A stretch of 64,000 nt of DNA from Adenophora triphylla var. japonica. Its lineage: Eukaryota > Streptophyta > Magnoliopsida > Asterales > Campanulaceae. The notes under the pieces were generated by a model that searched no databases, had not been told where the DNA came from, and saw only the letters and a program-made list of their open reading frames with translations. Shown here piece by piece: positions 35,187-48,526 of the stretch (position 1 is the first letter of the stretch; every line of letters starts with the position of its first letter). The stretch spans positions 186,001-250,000 of the forward strand of contig JAFEMH010001235.1 in the NCBI GenBank assembly GCA_022495995.1, in the 5' to 3' direction. The position numbers and the translations under genes are program-made.

Positions 35187-36760
35187 AGTCCCTGTAAATT
35201 CATCCAATTAGTTCTTCGATTCCAGTCAAATTAATCTAATTGTTCTTCAATTAATTCAGTGAGCAACTTCATCGGAGATTCATCGGTGTCGTTGGTGAGT
35301 GCTTTGGATAGTGTGACGACGGGGAAACAGAGTGAATAGTAGGAAGGCAGCAATAATGCAGGGAGTGAAAAGCTGTGCTGGAGTTGAAGACATGGGGTGG
35401 TTGGAAAAGAAGAAGCCTTTGGAGTATAATTTGGGTGGGCATTCAGAGTAGTTGAAGAAGGAAAAGAAGCATGGGTTAAATCTACTCGCTGTAATTTTTG
35501 GAGTAGAATGTGAAATGATAATCAAACATATTTTTTCTTTTTCATTATTTTTATAATGAGAAATGAAAGTAGTATGAAATAGAAATATATTTCTCTTTCT
35601 AGTTTTGACATAGAAATAAAAACAGTTACCAATGCCACCCTAGTTTCCTTTTGGGAGCATTCCACTCAAATAATCATAATTTTGGAAAGTGAAATACCCA
35701 TTCACTAATAATCACTACAACTAAGCACAAAAGTTCAGGAATCCAAATTAAGGAAGGTCCACTCAGAAACACCATTAAGGTAATTAAAAGATAACTCCAG
35801 TTAGAGCACCTTGCATAAAAGGTTTCTCCCTCCATCACAAAAAGGGATCATTTGAAAAGTCAAGAATGTAGATTTATATGCTTGTACCTTCATTAAATTG
35901 CACTAAAATTATTTTCTTTTTCAGAAATAAGACTCATTTTTGGGACAGGTAGAAAAGGAAAATGTGGCTCTTTTTTAAAAACATGTGATAAAGAAAAACA
36001 TGACTATTTTTTGGGATGGAGGGTGTAAAGTAGCATTCAAAGAACTACAATTGGCAGCTTCAAGTATGAATTAGGAGATGCTCTGAACCTTGTCACCATC
36101 AAAGTATAAAATGGCGATAAGTTACCAGTAAGAGAGTAAAAATAGTATATACCAATTTCGAGTTCTCACTTCTTACAAAAATCGTATTAAGGTTACGTGA
36201 CATGAAATACCTTACAAGTTAGACAAAATTGACAAAGCAACTATGAAGTAGCTCATAATTAAATGAAAGGATGAAACAAGCATAATTTTTCAAAAACTTT
36301 TACTCCATTCGTCTCAAAATGAACGCCTATTTTTCATCAAGAACAAAATGGACTTCATTTTGGAATGAAGGTAGTAAAACAGAAAATTGAAATTTAAGAA
36401 CATCAAAACGAGCAACGAGTTCTCTTAAGCATTAAATTACCTATAGAAACGCTAGCGAAGATGGATTATTCAAAATTAAGTTCATGAAATCGAAGAACCC
36501 TAAACAATAGATTGGGGAAAATTCAATTACCTATAGAAACGCCGGCGGAGATGGATTCAAATGAGAGATAGAAACTGAATGAACAGTCGCTGTTACGAGA
36601 AATGAATAACTCCATTTTGTCCGAGGGTACCGGATTCCAAGCTATGGTAAGCAATCAAGGAATCGGAACTTTTTGAATGTTAGAGCTGTAAGAAACCGCG
36701 AAAGTGATGTCCGGTGGCGGTAAAAGCCCTAACGGCTGCCTTTTTTGGACTCGTTTCAGT
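34268..36760 (-). promoter_or_regulatory. SFH upstream region with a possible leader exon near 36,546-36,750
   Basis: On the minus strand, 36750-36546 looks like a plant transcript leader: moderate GC, an ATG at 36615 (MELFISRNSDCSFSFYLSFE) and a GTAATTG donor after 36536. A shorter near-copy of its end (ACGCTAGCGAAGATGGATTA) lies at 36450-36470. If spliced to the first SFH coding exon, the leader intron would be about 2.3 kb and contain repeats. This is an inference; cDNA would settle it. A weak Stowaway-like pair of ends lies around 36301-36376. Confidence 0.35.
34710..35639. mobile_element. Possible Harbinger-like element upstream of SFH
   Basis: The left end GGGCTTGTTTGATAACCATT and the inverted right end GGTGGCATTGGTAACTGTTT partly match. 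Each is flanked by CTA. Inside is a (CT)n run (35151-35184) and C/T-rich leader-like DNA that may be captured host sequence. No transposase. Confidence 0.45.
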
Positions 36761-37009
36761 CTTTTGTGATTCGGTGCCCAAGGAGGGTTTATTATTGGCC
36801 GATCGACCTAATTTATTAGTACTAAATAAAGGCACTAAATAAAGGCCGAATTTCAAACCAATTTATCACATCCACCCATTTCCCGGTCAAACAATAATCT
36901 GAATTAAATAGAAACTGGATTTAATCCTCCTAATATCATTTTCTAAATACACCCCTTGACATACTTATACACCCAAAATACCCCCATAAATAAGCTGAGT
37001 AATTTAATA

Positions 37010-37286
37010 CTCCCTCCGTCCCAACATAAGGTGCCCATTTTTTGCTTTGCGCACAAATTAAGAAAATGGGTGGGAAGAAAAAATGTTGTGAGTGTAATTT
37101 GAAAATAGGAGAGAGAATGAGTGGAGGGAATAGTAAATTATAATGGTGTTGTGAGTATTAAAATAATGCAGGAGAGAGAATGAGTGGAGGAAATAGTAAA
37201 GATTCTTTGCCGAAAAAGGAAAGTGGAAGCTTTTAACGGGACACCCAAAATGGCAAAATGGGAAGCTTCTACTGGGACGGAGGGAG
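37010..37286. mobile_element. Stowaway-type MITE
   Basis: CTCCCTCCGTCCCAACATAA...ACTGGGACGGAGGGAG with TA flanks. It lies immediately upstream of the putative first exon at 37518. Confidence 0.9.
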
Positions 37287-37517
37287 TATTCCATTTTAAC
37301 GTTTTCTTCCCCGTCTCTCTTCTCCCTCTCCGTCGCTCCCTCTTCCCCCAAATCATCCACGCCCTCTGCAACAAACATCGCCGCTCGCCTCCACCTCTCT
37401 CTTCCACCTTTATAGCTGTCGCCCCCTCTTTCTTTATCGATTGTCACCGCCGCCCTCTCTCTCTCTCTCGCTTTTTTCTCCTCTCTTCTCCATGTCTACA
37501 TTGTTTCAGCCATAGGC

Positions 37518-37625
37518 ATGTTGAATAGGGTTGATTTGTTTTCACTTCAGCTAAACGGCTTCTCTCCTCTCTTCGACTACCTTAGTCAGAACCTCAATGT
37601 TAATCGACCACATTCTTCTTTCAAG
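37518..37625 (+). CDS. Plausible first coding exon of an unidentified gene
   Basis: The ATG at 37518 opens MLNRVDLFSLQLNGFSPLFD and runs 36 codons to AAG|GTATTC, a good splice donor in phase 0. The preceding 200 bp is strongly C/T-rich, like a plant 5' UTR. It includes a 7-codon upstream ORF (ATG at 37492) that ends at a TAG 6 bp before this ATG. I do not recognise the protein. No second exon was found before the truncated retroelement begins near 37.87 kb, so the gene may be disrupted, or its other exons may lie beyond 53.5 kb. Confidence 0.4.
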
Positions 37626-37869
37626 GTATTCTCTCTCTCACTCACTCTCTCTCACTCACTCACGAAACTGCAATTGATATTGTAATTCATAATATCAGGG
37701 TATTGTTAGTTTCCTATTTCTTATTGACTGTCAAACAACCGAATGTTTATTATTTTTAATCACTGTGAAATTTGAGTTTTGTCTTTAGCTTATATGAATT
37801 GATTGAGGTTTGTGTTTTTTTTTAAATTCGGATAGTTAAAATTACAGTCCATGTTTGATAATAGTTAGT

Positions 37870-38805
37870 GATGAATTTACTGTTGAGAAAATGCGACAAA
37901 TGTCAAAGGCATGAAAATATTCCCAGATTATCAGCAATAGATGGCGACATGGCCCTTTAACATGTGGAGAACTGACTTGATTGTGCCTTTTCATAATGCC
38001 AAAGGTGGGTGTCAGTATGTAGTGGTTGCAGTAGATTACTTCACGAAGTGGACGGAAGCTAAGGCATTTGCGACAATCACGGAGGATAATGTAATCAAGT
38101 TTGTGCAGGAAAATATATGGTGTAGATACAGACTTCCAAGGGAAATCATTTCTAACCATGGAACTCAGATTGGAAAGAAATTTTTGGCGAAATGTGCAAG
38201 ATTGAATGTCAAATATTGGAAGTCAGCAGTTTACAATCCATAATGCAATGGACAGGCAGATGCGGCAAACTAACAGATAATTGCCGCATTGTGCAAAAAT
38301 CTAGATGGAAGAGGTGGAGCATGGTTAGAAGAATTGTCGACCGCTCTTTGGTATGTGAGAACAACCGTGAAGGGTTATTTGGAGAGACAATCTTTGCACT
38401 CACCTTTGGGTCGAAACGATGGCGCTAGGTGGAGATGGCATTACCAACTTACTGGGTTACCTATTATGATGAAGTCAGAAATGAACAAATGCGTTTCAAT
38501 GATCTTGACATATGTGATGAGAAGATAATGAATGCGAGAATGAGTATGATCAATTACAAGCAGAAAATGAAGGCGCATCATGATAAAAGGTCAGCAAGAG
38601 ATCGTTCAACGTGGGAGATTGGGTTCTAAGAAGCATGTAGGCAACCGGACCAAAACCTGAATTCTCTAAGCTTGATGAAAAGTGGGAAGTTCATTTCCAA
38701 GTCGCCAATGTTATTAGAGAAGGGACTTATCAGTTAATAAGAGCAGATGGAGAAGAATTAAAGAACACATGGAGCGTGTATCACTTAAAGCAGTATTATC
38801 AATAG
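37870..38805 (+). pseudogene. Integrase C-terminal part of Ty3/gypsy pol, decayed
   Basis: It opens inside the zinc finger (CDKCQRH) and continues PFNMWRTDLI, YVVVAVDYFTKWTEAKAFAT and RLPREIISNHGTQIGKKF (D..D,35-E catalytic core; the usual DNGTQF is NHGTQI here, so the second catalytic Asp is replaced by Asn). Then a frame break, ALWYVRTTVKG, another break and the C-terminal tail (KPEFSKLDEKWEVHFQVANV, NTWSVYHLKQYYQ, stop 38803-38805). The missing Asp plus stops and frameshifts mean it is non-functional. Confidence 0.85.
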
Positions 38806-39044
38806 ATTGTCGCTAGTTTTATATGTTTCAAATACTTTTTTTTTCATTTGAATAGTGAAAGTTATATGAAATTTGATATTCTATAATGATATGTTTGATG
38901 TGATATGGAAAACAAATATTAATGAATTTCTTGACGTAATGATTTTACAAGGCTTGTCAGTGTTAATTTTGTGTTAATTTTTATGCATGAATTGACGGAC
39001 GTATGAATGGCGCAAACAAGAAATGGATATTATGCCTAAAATGT

Positions 39045-39465
39045 TGAAGGGAGGTTGCCGCCCTATTATGCACCCCCAAAGCTTGAAAGGATGAAGGGAG
39101 GTTCTTTGCCACTATTAGACACCCCCAAAGCTTGATATGATGAAGGGAGGTTGCCGCCACAGTAGGCACCCCCAAAGCTTGATATGATGAAGGGAGGTTG
39201 TCGCCCCATTAGGCACCACCAAAGCTTGATATGATAAAGGGAGGTTGCCGTCCTAGTAGACACCTCCAAAGCTTGAAAAGATTAAGGGAGGTTGTCGCCC
39301 TATTAGGCACCCCCAAAAGCTTGAAAAGATGAAGGGAGGTTGCCGCCCTATTAGGAACCCCTAGGACATGATAACAGCCAAGGGAGGTTGCCGCCCTAGT
39401 AGGAACCCCTAAGACATGGAATGAAGGCAAAGGGAGGTTGCTGCCCTAGTAGGCACCCTCAAAAC
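39045..39465 (+). repeat. 48 bp tandem repeat in the 3' UTR of element C, about 9 copies
   Basis: Units carry GGGAGGTTGCCGCCCTA, then TAGGCACCCCCAAAGCTTGA and a variable ATGA stretch. Copies begin near 39049, 39096, 39145, 39193, 39239, 39287, 39334, 39383 and 39430. Bases 38806-39044 and 39466-39870 show no gene. Confidence 0.9.
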
Positions 39466-42400
39466 AAGAAAGAAAGAAAAAATGTACAAAGGAAAAAAGG
39501 TTGCTCCAAAAGTCAGAAAAATACAGATGCAAGAAATGTCATTAAACAGTAAGGCTGCCTAAAGACAAGCCTCACTCTTTTGAATGGAGTAGTCTGTATG
39601 GATATAAAGATTGTAAAGAGGATATTTGATAAACTATCAAAGCAAAATAAGCATGCGACATACAAGGAATACATTCAGATCAGATTAAGGATAGCCAAAC
39701 AACAACATTGAAGAAGGAAAGCATTCATAAATTTGAAATCAAAGTTAGGTCGCAAACAACGACAACCAAACAGCAGAAAACAGTCAAGACAGAAAGTAAA
39801 ATTTTTAATACAAACCAAATCAAAAGTTAAAATTATTCAAGATGTAAAAGTCCTAAGGTGGGGTTGGGTGTTGGTCGCGTTAGGCAGCAGCGGCAGCTCG
39901 ATCAACTTTCTTTGCATCTGCTAGCGCCTTGTTCTTCTCGTCAATTAGCTCAACCCACATGGTCAAAGCATCATTCTCAGCAATTGCAGAAGCCTCCCAA
40001 ACTGGTTTACCTAAAAGTTTGTCTTCAGCTGCTAAGGCATTGAACTCATCCTCCTCATATGGAACTAAATTGTGGCCCAAACAACAAAAGTCGCTATAGA
40101 TGGGTATAGAGCCCCACTTGGCAATTAATTCTGGAGTTACGGATGGAATCTCCCTTGAACTTGCCGCAGCCGCGCGCATTGCATGGATGAGATCTTTGTC
40201 GTACAATTCCATGGATTCTTGTTCAGCCTTAGAACATGTATCAACAACATCCTTCTTAAGCTGGGCAATCAAAGCCGCGTTCTAATCATTTTCAGCTTCT
40301 AGCATTTTGTTCTTTTCTTCTAATCCTAACTTCAAGGTTTCTATATCGCCATTAAGTTCAGTCTCAGTTTGTTCAAAAGCTTTGACAGCTTCATCAACGT
40401 TCTGTTTATCAGCATTTAGGGCTACCAAGTCTTGTTCCCGTTGCAAGCATTTTCTTTTATAATTCTCTTTCTCGGCGAGCCCGCTTAGGATTTCTCACAT
40501 GATTCCACTCGAAGTCGGTGTTTGGCATCTATTTCTCAAGCCAAATAGAGTACTTGAAATCTGTTGAAACAAAATAAAGTTAGAAAATGAAATTGGTAAG
40601 AACCAAGTTAGAAATATGGCGAGAAAAGTTATAACTTACGCCACAAAGTTGTAGGTCTGCATAGTTGACAGAGAGATCTTCATCTTGCTCTTCGATCTCA
40701 TCAACTTTCTGTTTGTCGCTGGACCGTTGGATAATCTCGCCCCCAATCATGCTATATATGGCATCCCTCGAGTGAACATCAAAACCTGTCAGAGTAGGTG
40801 CAATGGCAATTTATTCGCTCAATTAAAAATGCTATATTCATCGGAAGGCATTTGGAAACCATCTTGGAGCCAACTTGCGATTTTAAGGTCGCTGGTTTCA
40901 ACAGAAGTACCTTCATCAGCATTCAAAAGTGGTGGATTCTCGAAAATGCGAGCTCGTTTGGCAGGGCGAGAACCATCTTCTTTGCTCAAACTTGGCTCAA
41001 TGTGTTCAATGGGTGTTGGTCGCGTTAGGCAGCAGTGGCAGCTCGATCAACTTTCTTCGCATCTTCGAGCGCCTTGTTCTTCTCGTCAATTAGCTCAACC
41101 CATATGGTCAAAGCATCATTCTCAGCAATTGCAGAAGCCTCCCAAACTGGTTTACCTAAAAGTTTGTCTTTAGCTGCTAAGGCATTGAACTCATCCTCCT
41201 CATATGGAACCGAATTGTGGCCCAAACAACAAAAGTCACTATAGATGGTTTTAGAGCCCCACTAGGCAATTAATTCTGGAGTTACGGATGGAATCTCGCT
41301 TGAACTTGCCGCCGCCACGCGCATTGCATGGATGAGATCTTTGCCGTACAATTCCATGGATTCTTGTTCAGACTTAGAACGTGTATCAACAACATCCTTC
41401 TTAAGTTTGGAAATCAAAGCCGCGTTCTAATCATTTTCAGCTTCTAGCATTTTGTTCTTTTCTTCTAATCCTAACTTCAAGGTTTCTATATCGCCATTAA
41501 GTTCAGTCTCAGTTTGTTCAAAAGCTTTGAGAGCTTCAACAACGTTCTGTTTATCAGCATTGAGGGCTACCAAGTCTTGTTCCTATTGCAAGCATTTTCT
41601 TTTATAATTCTCTTTCTCAGCCAGAGCCCGCTTCTGGGATTTCTCACATGATTCCAGCTCAGAAGTCAGTGTTTGGCATCTATTTCTCAAGCCAAATAGA
41701 GTACTTGAAATCTGTTGAAACAAAATAAAGTTAGAAAACGAAATTGGTAAGAACCAAGTTAGAAATATGGCGAGAAACGTTATAACTTACGCCACAAAGT
41801 TGTAGACCGGCATAGTTGAGAGAGAGATCCACATCTTGTTCTTCGATCTCAGCGACTTGTAGTTTGTCGCTAGAACATTGGATAATCCCGCCCCCAATCA
41901 TGCTATATATGGCATCCCTCGAGTGAACATCAAAACCTGTCAGAGTTGGTGTAACGGCAATTTCTTCGCTCAATTAAAAATGCTATCTTCATCGGAAGGC
42001 ATTTGGAAACCATCTTGGAGCCAACTTGCGATTTTAAGGTCGCTGGTTTCAACAAAAGTACCTTCATCAGCATTCAAAAGTGGTGGATTCTCAAAAATGC
42101 GAGCTCGTTTGGCAGGGCGAGAACCATCTTCTTTGCTCAAACTTGGCTCAATGTGTTCAGTGGGTGTTGGTCGCGTTAGGCAGCAGCGGCAGCTCGATCA
42201 ACTTTCTTTGCATCTGCGAGCGCCTTGTTCTTCTCGTCAATTAGCTCAATCCACATGGTCAAAGCATCATTCTCAGCAATTGCAGAAGCCTCCCAAACTG
42301 GTTTACCTAAAAGTTTGTCTTCAGCTTCTAAGGCATTGAACTCATCCTCCTAATATGGAACCAAATTGTGGCCCAAACGACAAAAGTCGCTATAGATGGG

Positions 42401-45400
42401 TTTAGAGCCCCACTTGGCAATTAATTCTGGAGTTACGGATGGAATCTCGCTTGAACTTGACGCCGCCACGCGCATTGCATGGATGAGATCTTTGTCGTAC
42501 AATTCCATGGATTCTTGTTCAGCCTTAGAACGTGTACCAACAACATCCTTCTTAAGCTGGGCAATCAAAGCCGCGTTCTAATCATTTTCAGCTTCTAGCA
42601 TTTTGTTCTTTTCTTCTAATCCTAACTTCAAGATTTCTATATCACCATGAAGTTCAGTCTCAGTTTGTTCAAAAGCTTTGACATCTTCATCAACGTTCTG
42701 TTTATCAGCATTGAGGGCTACCAAGTCTTGTTCCCGATGCAAGCATTTTCTTTTATAATTCTCTTTCTCAGCCAGAGCCCGCTTTCAGGATATATCAGAT
42801 GATTCCAGCTCAGAAGTCAGTGTTTGGCATCTATTTCTCAAGCCAAATAGAGTACTTGAAATCAGTTGAAACAAAATAAAGTTAGAAAACGAAATTGGTA
42901 AGAACCAAGTTAGAAATATGGCGAGAAATGTTATAACTTACGCCACAAAGTTGTAGACCGGCATAGTTGAGAGAGAGATCCACATCTTGTTCTTTTATCT
43001 CAGCGACTTGTTGTTTGTTGCTAGAACGTTGGATAATCCCGCCCCCAATCATGTTATATATGGCATCCCTCGAGTGAACATCAAAACTTGTCAGAGTAGG
43101 TGCAACGGCAATTTCTTCGCTCAATTAAAAATGCTATCTTCATCGGAAGGCATTTCGAAACCATCTTGGAGCCAACTTGCGATTTTAAGGTCGCTGGTTT
43201 CAACAGAAGTACCTTCATCAGCATTCAAAAGTGGTGGATTCTCGAAAATGCGAGCTCGTTTGGCAGGGCGAGAACCATCTTCTTTGCTCAAACTTGGCTC
43301 AATGTGTTTAGTGGGTGTTGGTCGCGTTAGGCAGCAGCGGCAGCTCGATCAACTTTCTTTGCATCTGCGAGTGCCTTGTTCTTCTCGTCAATTAGCTCAA
43401 CCCACATGGTCAAAGCATCATTCTCAGCAATTGCAGAAGCCTCCCAAACTGGTTTACCTAAAAGTTTGTCTTCAGCTTCTAAGGCATTGAACTCATCCTC
43501 CTAATATGGAACCAAATTGTGACCCAAACGACAAAAGTCGCTATAGATGGGTTTAGAGCCCCACTTGGCAATTAATTCTGGAGTTACGGATGGAATCTCG
43601 CTTGAACTTGCCACCGCCGCACGCATTGCATGGATGAGATCTTTGTCGTACAATTCCATGGATTCTTGTTCAGACTTAGAACGTGTATCAACAACATCCT
43701 TCTTAAGCTGGGTAATCAAAGCCGCGTTCTAATCATTTTCAGCTTCTAGCATTTTGTTCTTTTCTTCTAATCCTAACTTCAAGGTTTCTATATCACCATG
43801 AAGTTCAGTCTCAGTTTGTTCAAAAGCTTTGACAGCTTCATCAACGTTCTGTTTATCAACATTGAGGGCTACCAAGTCTTGTTCCCGTTGCAAGCATTTT
43901 CTTTTATAATTCTCTTTCTCAGCCAGAGCACACTTCCGGGATTTCTCACATGATTCTAGCTCAGAAGTCAGTGTTTGGCATCTATTTCTCAAGCCAAATA
44001 GAGTACTTGAAATCTGTTGAAACAAAATAAAGTTAGGAAATGAAATTGGTAAGAACCAAGTTAGAAATATGGCGAGAAACGTTATAACTTAAGCCACAAA
44101 GTTGTAGACCGACATAGTTGAGAGAGAGATCCACATCTTGTTCTTTGATCTCAGCAACTTGTTGTTTGTCGCTAGAACGTTGGATAATCCCGCCCCCAAT
44201 CATGCTATATATAGCATCCCTCGAGTGAACATCAAAACCTGTCAGAGTAGGTGCAACAGCAATTTCTTTGCTCAATTAAAAATGCTATCTTCATCGGAAG
44301 GCATTTGGAAACCATCTTGGAGCCAACTTGAGATTTTAAGGTCGCTGGTTTCAACAGAAGTACCTTCATCAGCATTCAAAAGTGGAGGATTCTCGAAAAT
44401 GCGAGCTCGTTTGGCAGGGCGAGAACCATCTTCTTTGCTCAAACATGGCTCAATGTGTTCAGTGGGTGTTGGTCGCGTTAGGCAGCAGCGGCAGCTCAAT
44501 CAACTTTCTTTGCATCTGTGAGTGCCTTGTTCTTCTCGTCAATTAACTCAACCCACATGGTTAAAGCATCATTCTCAGCAATTGCAGAAGCCTCCCAAAC
44601 TGGTTTACCTAAAAGTTTGTCTTCAGCTGCTAAGGCATTGAACTCATCCTCCTAATATGGAACCAAATTGTGGCCCAAACGACAAAAGTCGCTATATATG
44701 GGTTTAGAGCCCCACTTGGCAATTAATTCTGGAGTTACGAATGGAATCTCGCTTGAACTTGCCGCCACCGCACGCATTGCATGGATGAGATCTTTGTCGT
44801 ACAATTCCATGGATTCTTGTTCACACTTAGAACGTGTATCAACAACATCCTTCTTAAGCTGGGCAATCAAAGCCGCGTTCTAATCATTTTCAGCTTCTAG
44901 CATTTTGTTCTTTTCTTCTAATCCTATCTTCAAGGTTTCTATATCACCATGAAGTTCAGTCTCAGTTTGTTCAAAAGCTTTGACAGCTTCATCAACGTTC
45001 TGTTTATCAGCATTGAGGGCTACCAAGTCTTGTTCCCGTTGCAAGCATTTTCTTTTATAATTCTCTTTCTCAGCCAGAGCACGCTTCCGGGATTTCTCAC
45101 ATGATTCCAGCTCAGAAGTCAGCGTTTGGCATCTATTTCTCAAGCCAAATAGAGTACTTGAAATCTGTTGAAACAAAATAAAGTTAGGAAATGAAATTGG
45201 TAAGAACCAAGTTAGAAATATGGCGAGAAACGTTATAACTGAAGCCACAAAGTTGTAGACCGACATAGTTGAGAGAGAGATCCACATCTTGTTCTTCGAT
45301 CTCAGCAACTTATTGTTTGTCGCTAGAACGTTGGATAATCCCGCCCCCTATCATGCTATATATGGCATCCCTCGAGTGAACATCAAAACCTGTCAGAGTA

Positions 45401-45985
45401 GGTGCAACGACAATTTCTTCGCTTAATTAAAAATGCTATCTTCACCGGAAGGCATTTGGAAACCATCTTGGAGCCAACTTACGATTTTAAGGTCGTTGGT
45501 TTCAACAGAAGTACCTTCATCAGCATTCAAAAGTGGTGGATTCTCGAAAATGCGAGCTCGTTTGGCAGGGCGAGAACCATCTTCTTTGCTCAAACTTGGC
45601 TCAATGTGTTCAGTGGGTGTTGGTCGCGTAAGGCAGCAGCGGCAGCTCGATCAACTTTCTTTGCATCTGCGAGCGTCTTGTTCTTCTCGTCAGTTAGCTC
45701 AACCCACATGGTCAAAGCATCGTTCTCAGCAATTCCAGAAGCCTCCCAAACTGGTTTACCTAAAATTTTGTCTGCAGCTGCAAAGGCATTGAACTCATCC
45801 TCCTCATATGGAACCAAATAGTGGCCCAAACGACAAAAGTCGCTATAGATGGGTTTAGAGCCCCACTTGGCAATTAATTCTGGAGTTACAGATGGAATCT
45901 CGCTTGAACTTGCCGCCGCCGTGCGCATTGCATGGATGAGATCTTTGTCTTACAATTCCATGGATTCTTGTTCAGCCTTAGAACG

Positions 45986-48526
45986 TGTGACGACCCCGAT
46001 AATAGGCACTATTTAATTACTTGTTAAGTACGTGGGGTTCGGGTCGTAGTATTTTATTTTGTGCATTTTATGACTTTAATTGATTTTATGTGACTATTTA
46101 TATGTTTGTTGAATTTAGTAAGTTAGAATTGGCATTAACTAACTTATGTGAAATTGGGATGAAAATGAATTGGAAAAGAATGTTTTAGGGTCTAAAGGGA
46201 ATAATAATGAAAGCTTCTTATAAATTAATAATAAAAGATAAATTTATTAATAGGCTTACTAATGTTAAAATGTTTAGTGATAAATAAGGATAGTTAGATT
46301 TTTAATTATATTTTATTAAAGGGAATGAGGAGCTTTTATGTAAAATGAATTAAATGGAATTAGTAAATCAATGAAAGCCTTTCTTCATTCTCATTTGCTG
46401 TGGAGAGTCATTCTTCTTCTCAAATCCCTTTCCATGGAGAAAGCCTAAAACCCTAACCCTCCTCCTTCAAATAATTCTAGCTCCTTCAATATCATTCTGT
46501 TTTCAAAACAAATTGCGGATTCGGGTTCCAGGTGAAGAGGGGATCAATTTAAGCTACTCAAATAAATATTTCATTTTTCATCATACAGGTAAGTTATTAT
46601 GTCTTCTTTCAAATAATTGTCATATTTTGATGTTATTTGACTTTTGAGTTCAAGGAAATGATCTTGTGTTGCTAAAACCATGAGAATTGGGTTTTGAAAA
46701 GGTTTTTGTCAAGGGTGGAATTGATTCTTATTAGTAATGAGAAAGTTGAGTTGAAAGATAATGGTTTATGGAATTTTGATGAGTAAATAGGTTGATATCT
46801 TGGTTGCATGTTAAATTGATACACTTTTTGGTATGAAAGTGATGTTATTTGGTGTTGGTTTAAGTGGGAAAGAGTAGGTAATAGTTTGGTATTGGTATGG
46901 TTACTTTTGGTACAGATTTTGGCCCATGAAAAACAGAGGAATTGGGTTTTGGGTGTGTTTTGGTTAAATTGCTGCTGTTCTGAATTCTGGTGTCTGATTT
47001 TACCCGTGGCACGAGTCGTGCCAAGGGGCACGAGTCGTGCCAAGGGGCACGAGTCGTGCCTTTTGGTCATTCGTGGCCACGAGTCGTGGCTAAGGGTCTC
47101 AGTCGTTCTGAGTAGATTGGAGGAAAAAGGCACGAGTCGTGCCATAGGGCACGAGTCGTGCCCTGAACTGAAATTCTGTATCAACTTTGAAAGCTTGGAA
47201 ACCTAAGCAAATGAGAACCAACTTGATCACTCTTTAACTTAGATTAAAGTAGAACATTTTAGCTATACAATGATACTTTAGTTGATCAAAATGGAATAGT
47301 AGAAGTATTTGTAATATTGTCGTGAACTTATTCGTTCCCTTGATGTACTCATTAACCAAAGAAGCTTCAACTTGGTAGATGGGACTTGGACCTTTATACA
47401 AGTCATATATTATAGCATATTGGCTATGTAGGGATAGTATATGATACCGTCATACTTCATTTGAGTTCATATGATTGAATTGTCATATATATATATATGG
47501 TGTATGATATGAATGTTGCACTATATGGATGCTTGAACATGAGTATGTTGTACCATGTCATATATGTATTGTTGTTATTATCCCACATTGTGGATGTTAT
47601 TTCAAGTATCTTATATGTGCTTGAATGTTGTTAATCAGCTGATGTAGGGGGTATAATGGAGTACGATCACTTATGAGAATTTGTTCCATAAGGTGCTCGG
47701 ACTACATTATATCTTTGGCCTTTCCCCTTCTGTGGCCACAGATTGGGGTTTCAACTTCTATGAATATGTGCAGTCAGTTCATATGAATGTTGAAGTCTTA
47801 TATCTTCCCTGGAAAATGGGTCTTATAAGACGTGAATATGCAATCAGCAGTTCACAAGAGATGAGTTACATTTGTAGCTATCTCGGTTATATGATTTGAT
47901 TCTGGTGGACATGTGTTCACGGAATGCTTGGAGGTTATATTCCAACATGATACGACTTATTGGTCAGAATGGAAAAACGTAAACCAAGGTAACGGAAGGT
48001 GTTTACGGTTTTACCAACGTGATTATATGCACCCTATATGTGTTGCATTTACTTGGCATATTGATGCATGCATAATAACTTATTGAGATTTATTCTCACC
48101 CTTCTCCCTTTAATGTTTTAGATCGACCTGAGACAGGAGGACCAGGGCAGTGAGGCCGGTACGGAGTTTGTGCTTGATTTTGGTTTGTCGGGTATGTTGA
48201 TGGTTAGATGGTTTGTATTTTTGGTGTTACTCCTTTGTTGGAGTTTGTTAATAGAGAAAGTTATGTAAATTTGTAAGTTATGGCTTAACTTTTGTAAATA
48301 TGGAAACCAAGTAAGTAGTAGTTAAATTGGTAGTAGATAGAGTTTTTGTAAAGGTTTGTAAATAAGTTTGGGTTTGAAAGTTAGTTCATGTTATATTCCC
48401 CTTTCCTCCAAAATGGAGATGACCCAAGTTAGAATTGGATGTTAGATGTTAAAGTTAAGTTAAAAAGTTTTCAAAAAGTATAGGTTTTCTTAAAGTGTTT
48501 GGACTCTCCTGGTCGGGGAGCCCACA
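45986..48526. mobile_element. 2.54 kb solo LTR inserted in repeat unit 6
   Basis: It begins TGTGACGACCCCGATAATAG and ends CGGGGAGCCCACA (TG...CA). A perfect 5 bp duplication GAACG (45981-45985 and 48527-48531) flanks it. The other six units give the empty site (TTAGAACGTGTATCAAC). There is no gag/pol and no second LTR. Size and the TGTGACGACCC start suggest a long-LTR Ty3/gypsy (Tekay/Del-like) family, but that is an inference. LTR sense could not be fixed because no convincing TATA box was found. Confidence 0.88.
47008..47162. repeat. Cluster of six GGCACGAGTCGTGCC near-palindromes
   Basis: Copies at 47008-47022, 47027-47041, 47046-47060, 47075-47090 (variant GGCCACGAGTCGTGGC), 47129-47143 and 47148-47162. 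Each is a near-perfect 15 bp inverted repeat in an otherwise AT-rich solo LTR. Confidence 0.9.

Noticed and set aside
39045..39465. CRISPR-like regular repeats
   Set aside because: The units are contiguous 48 bp tandem repeats with variable tails, not repeats with unique spacers. The context is a plant retroelement 3' UTR.
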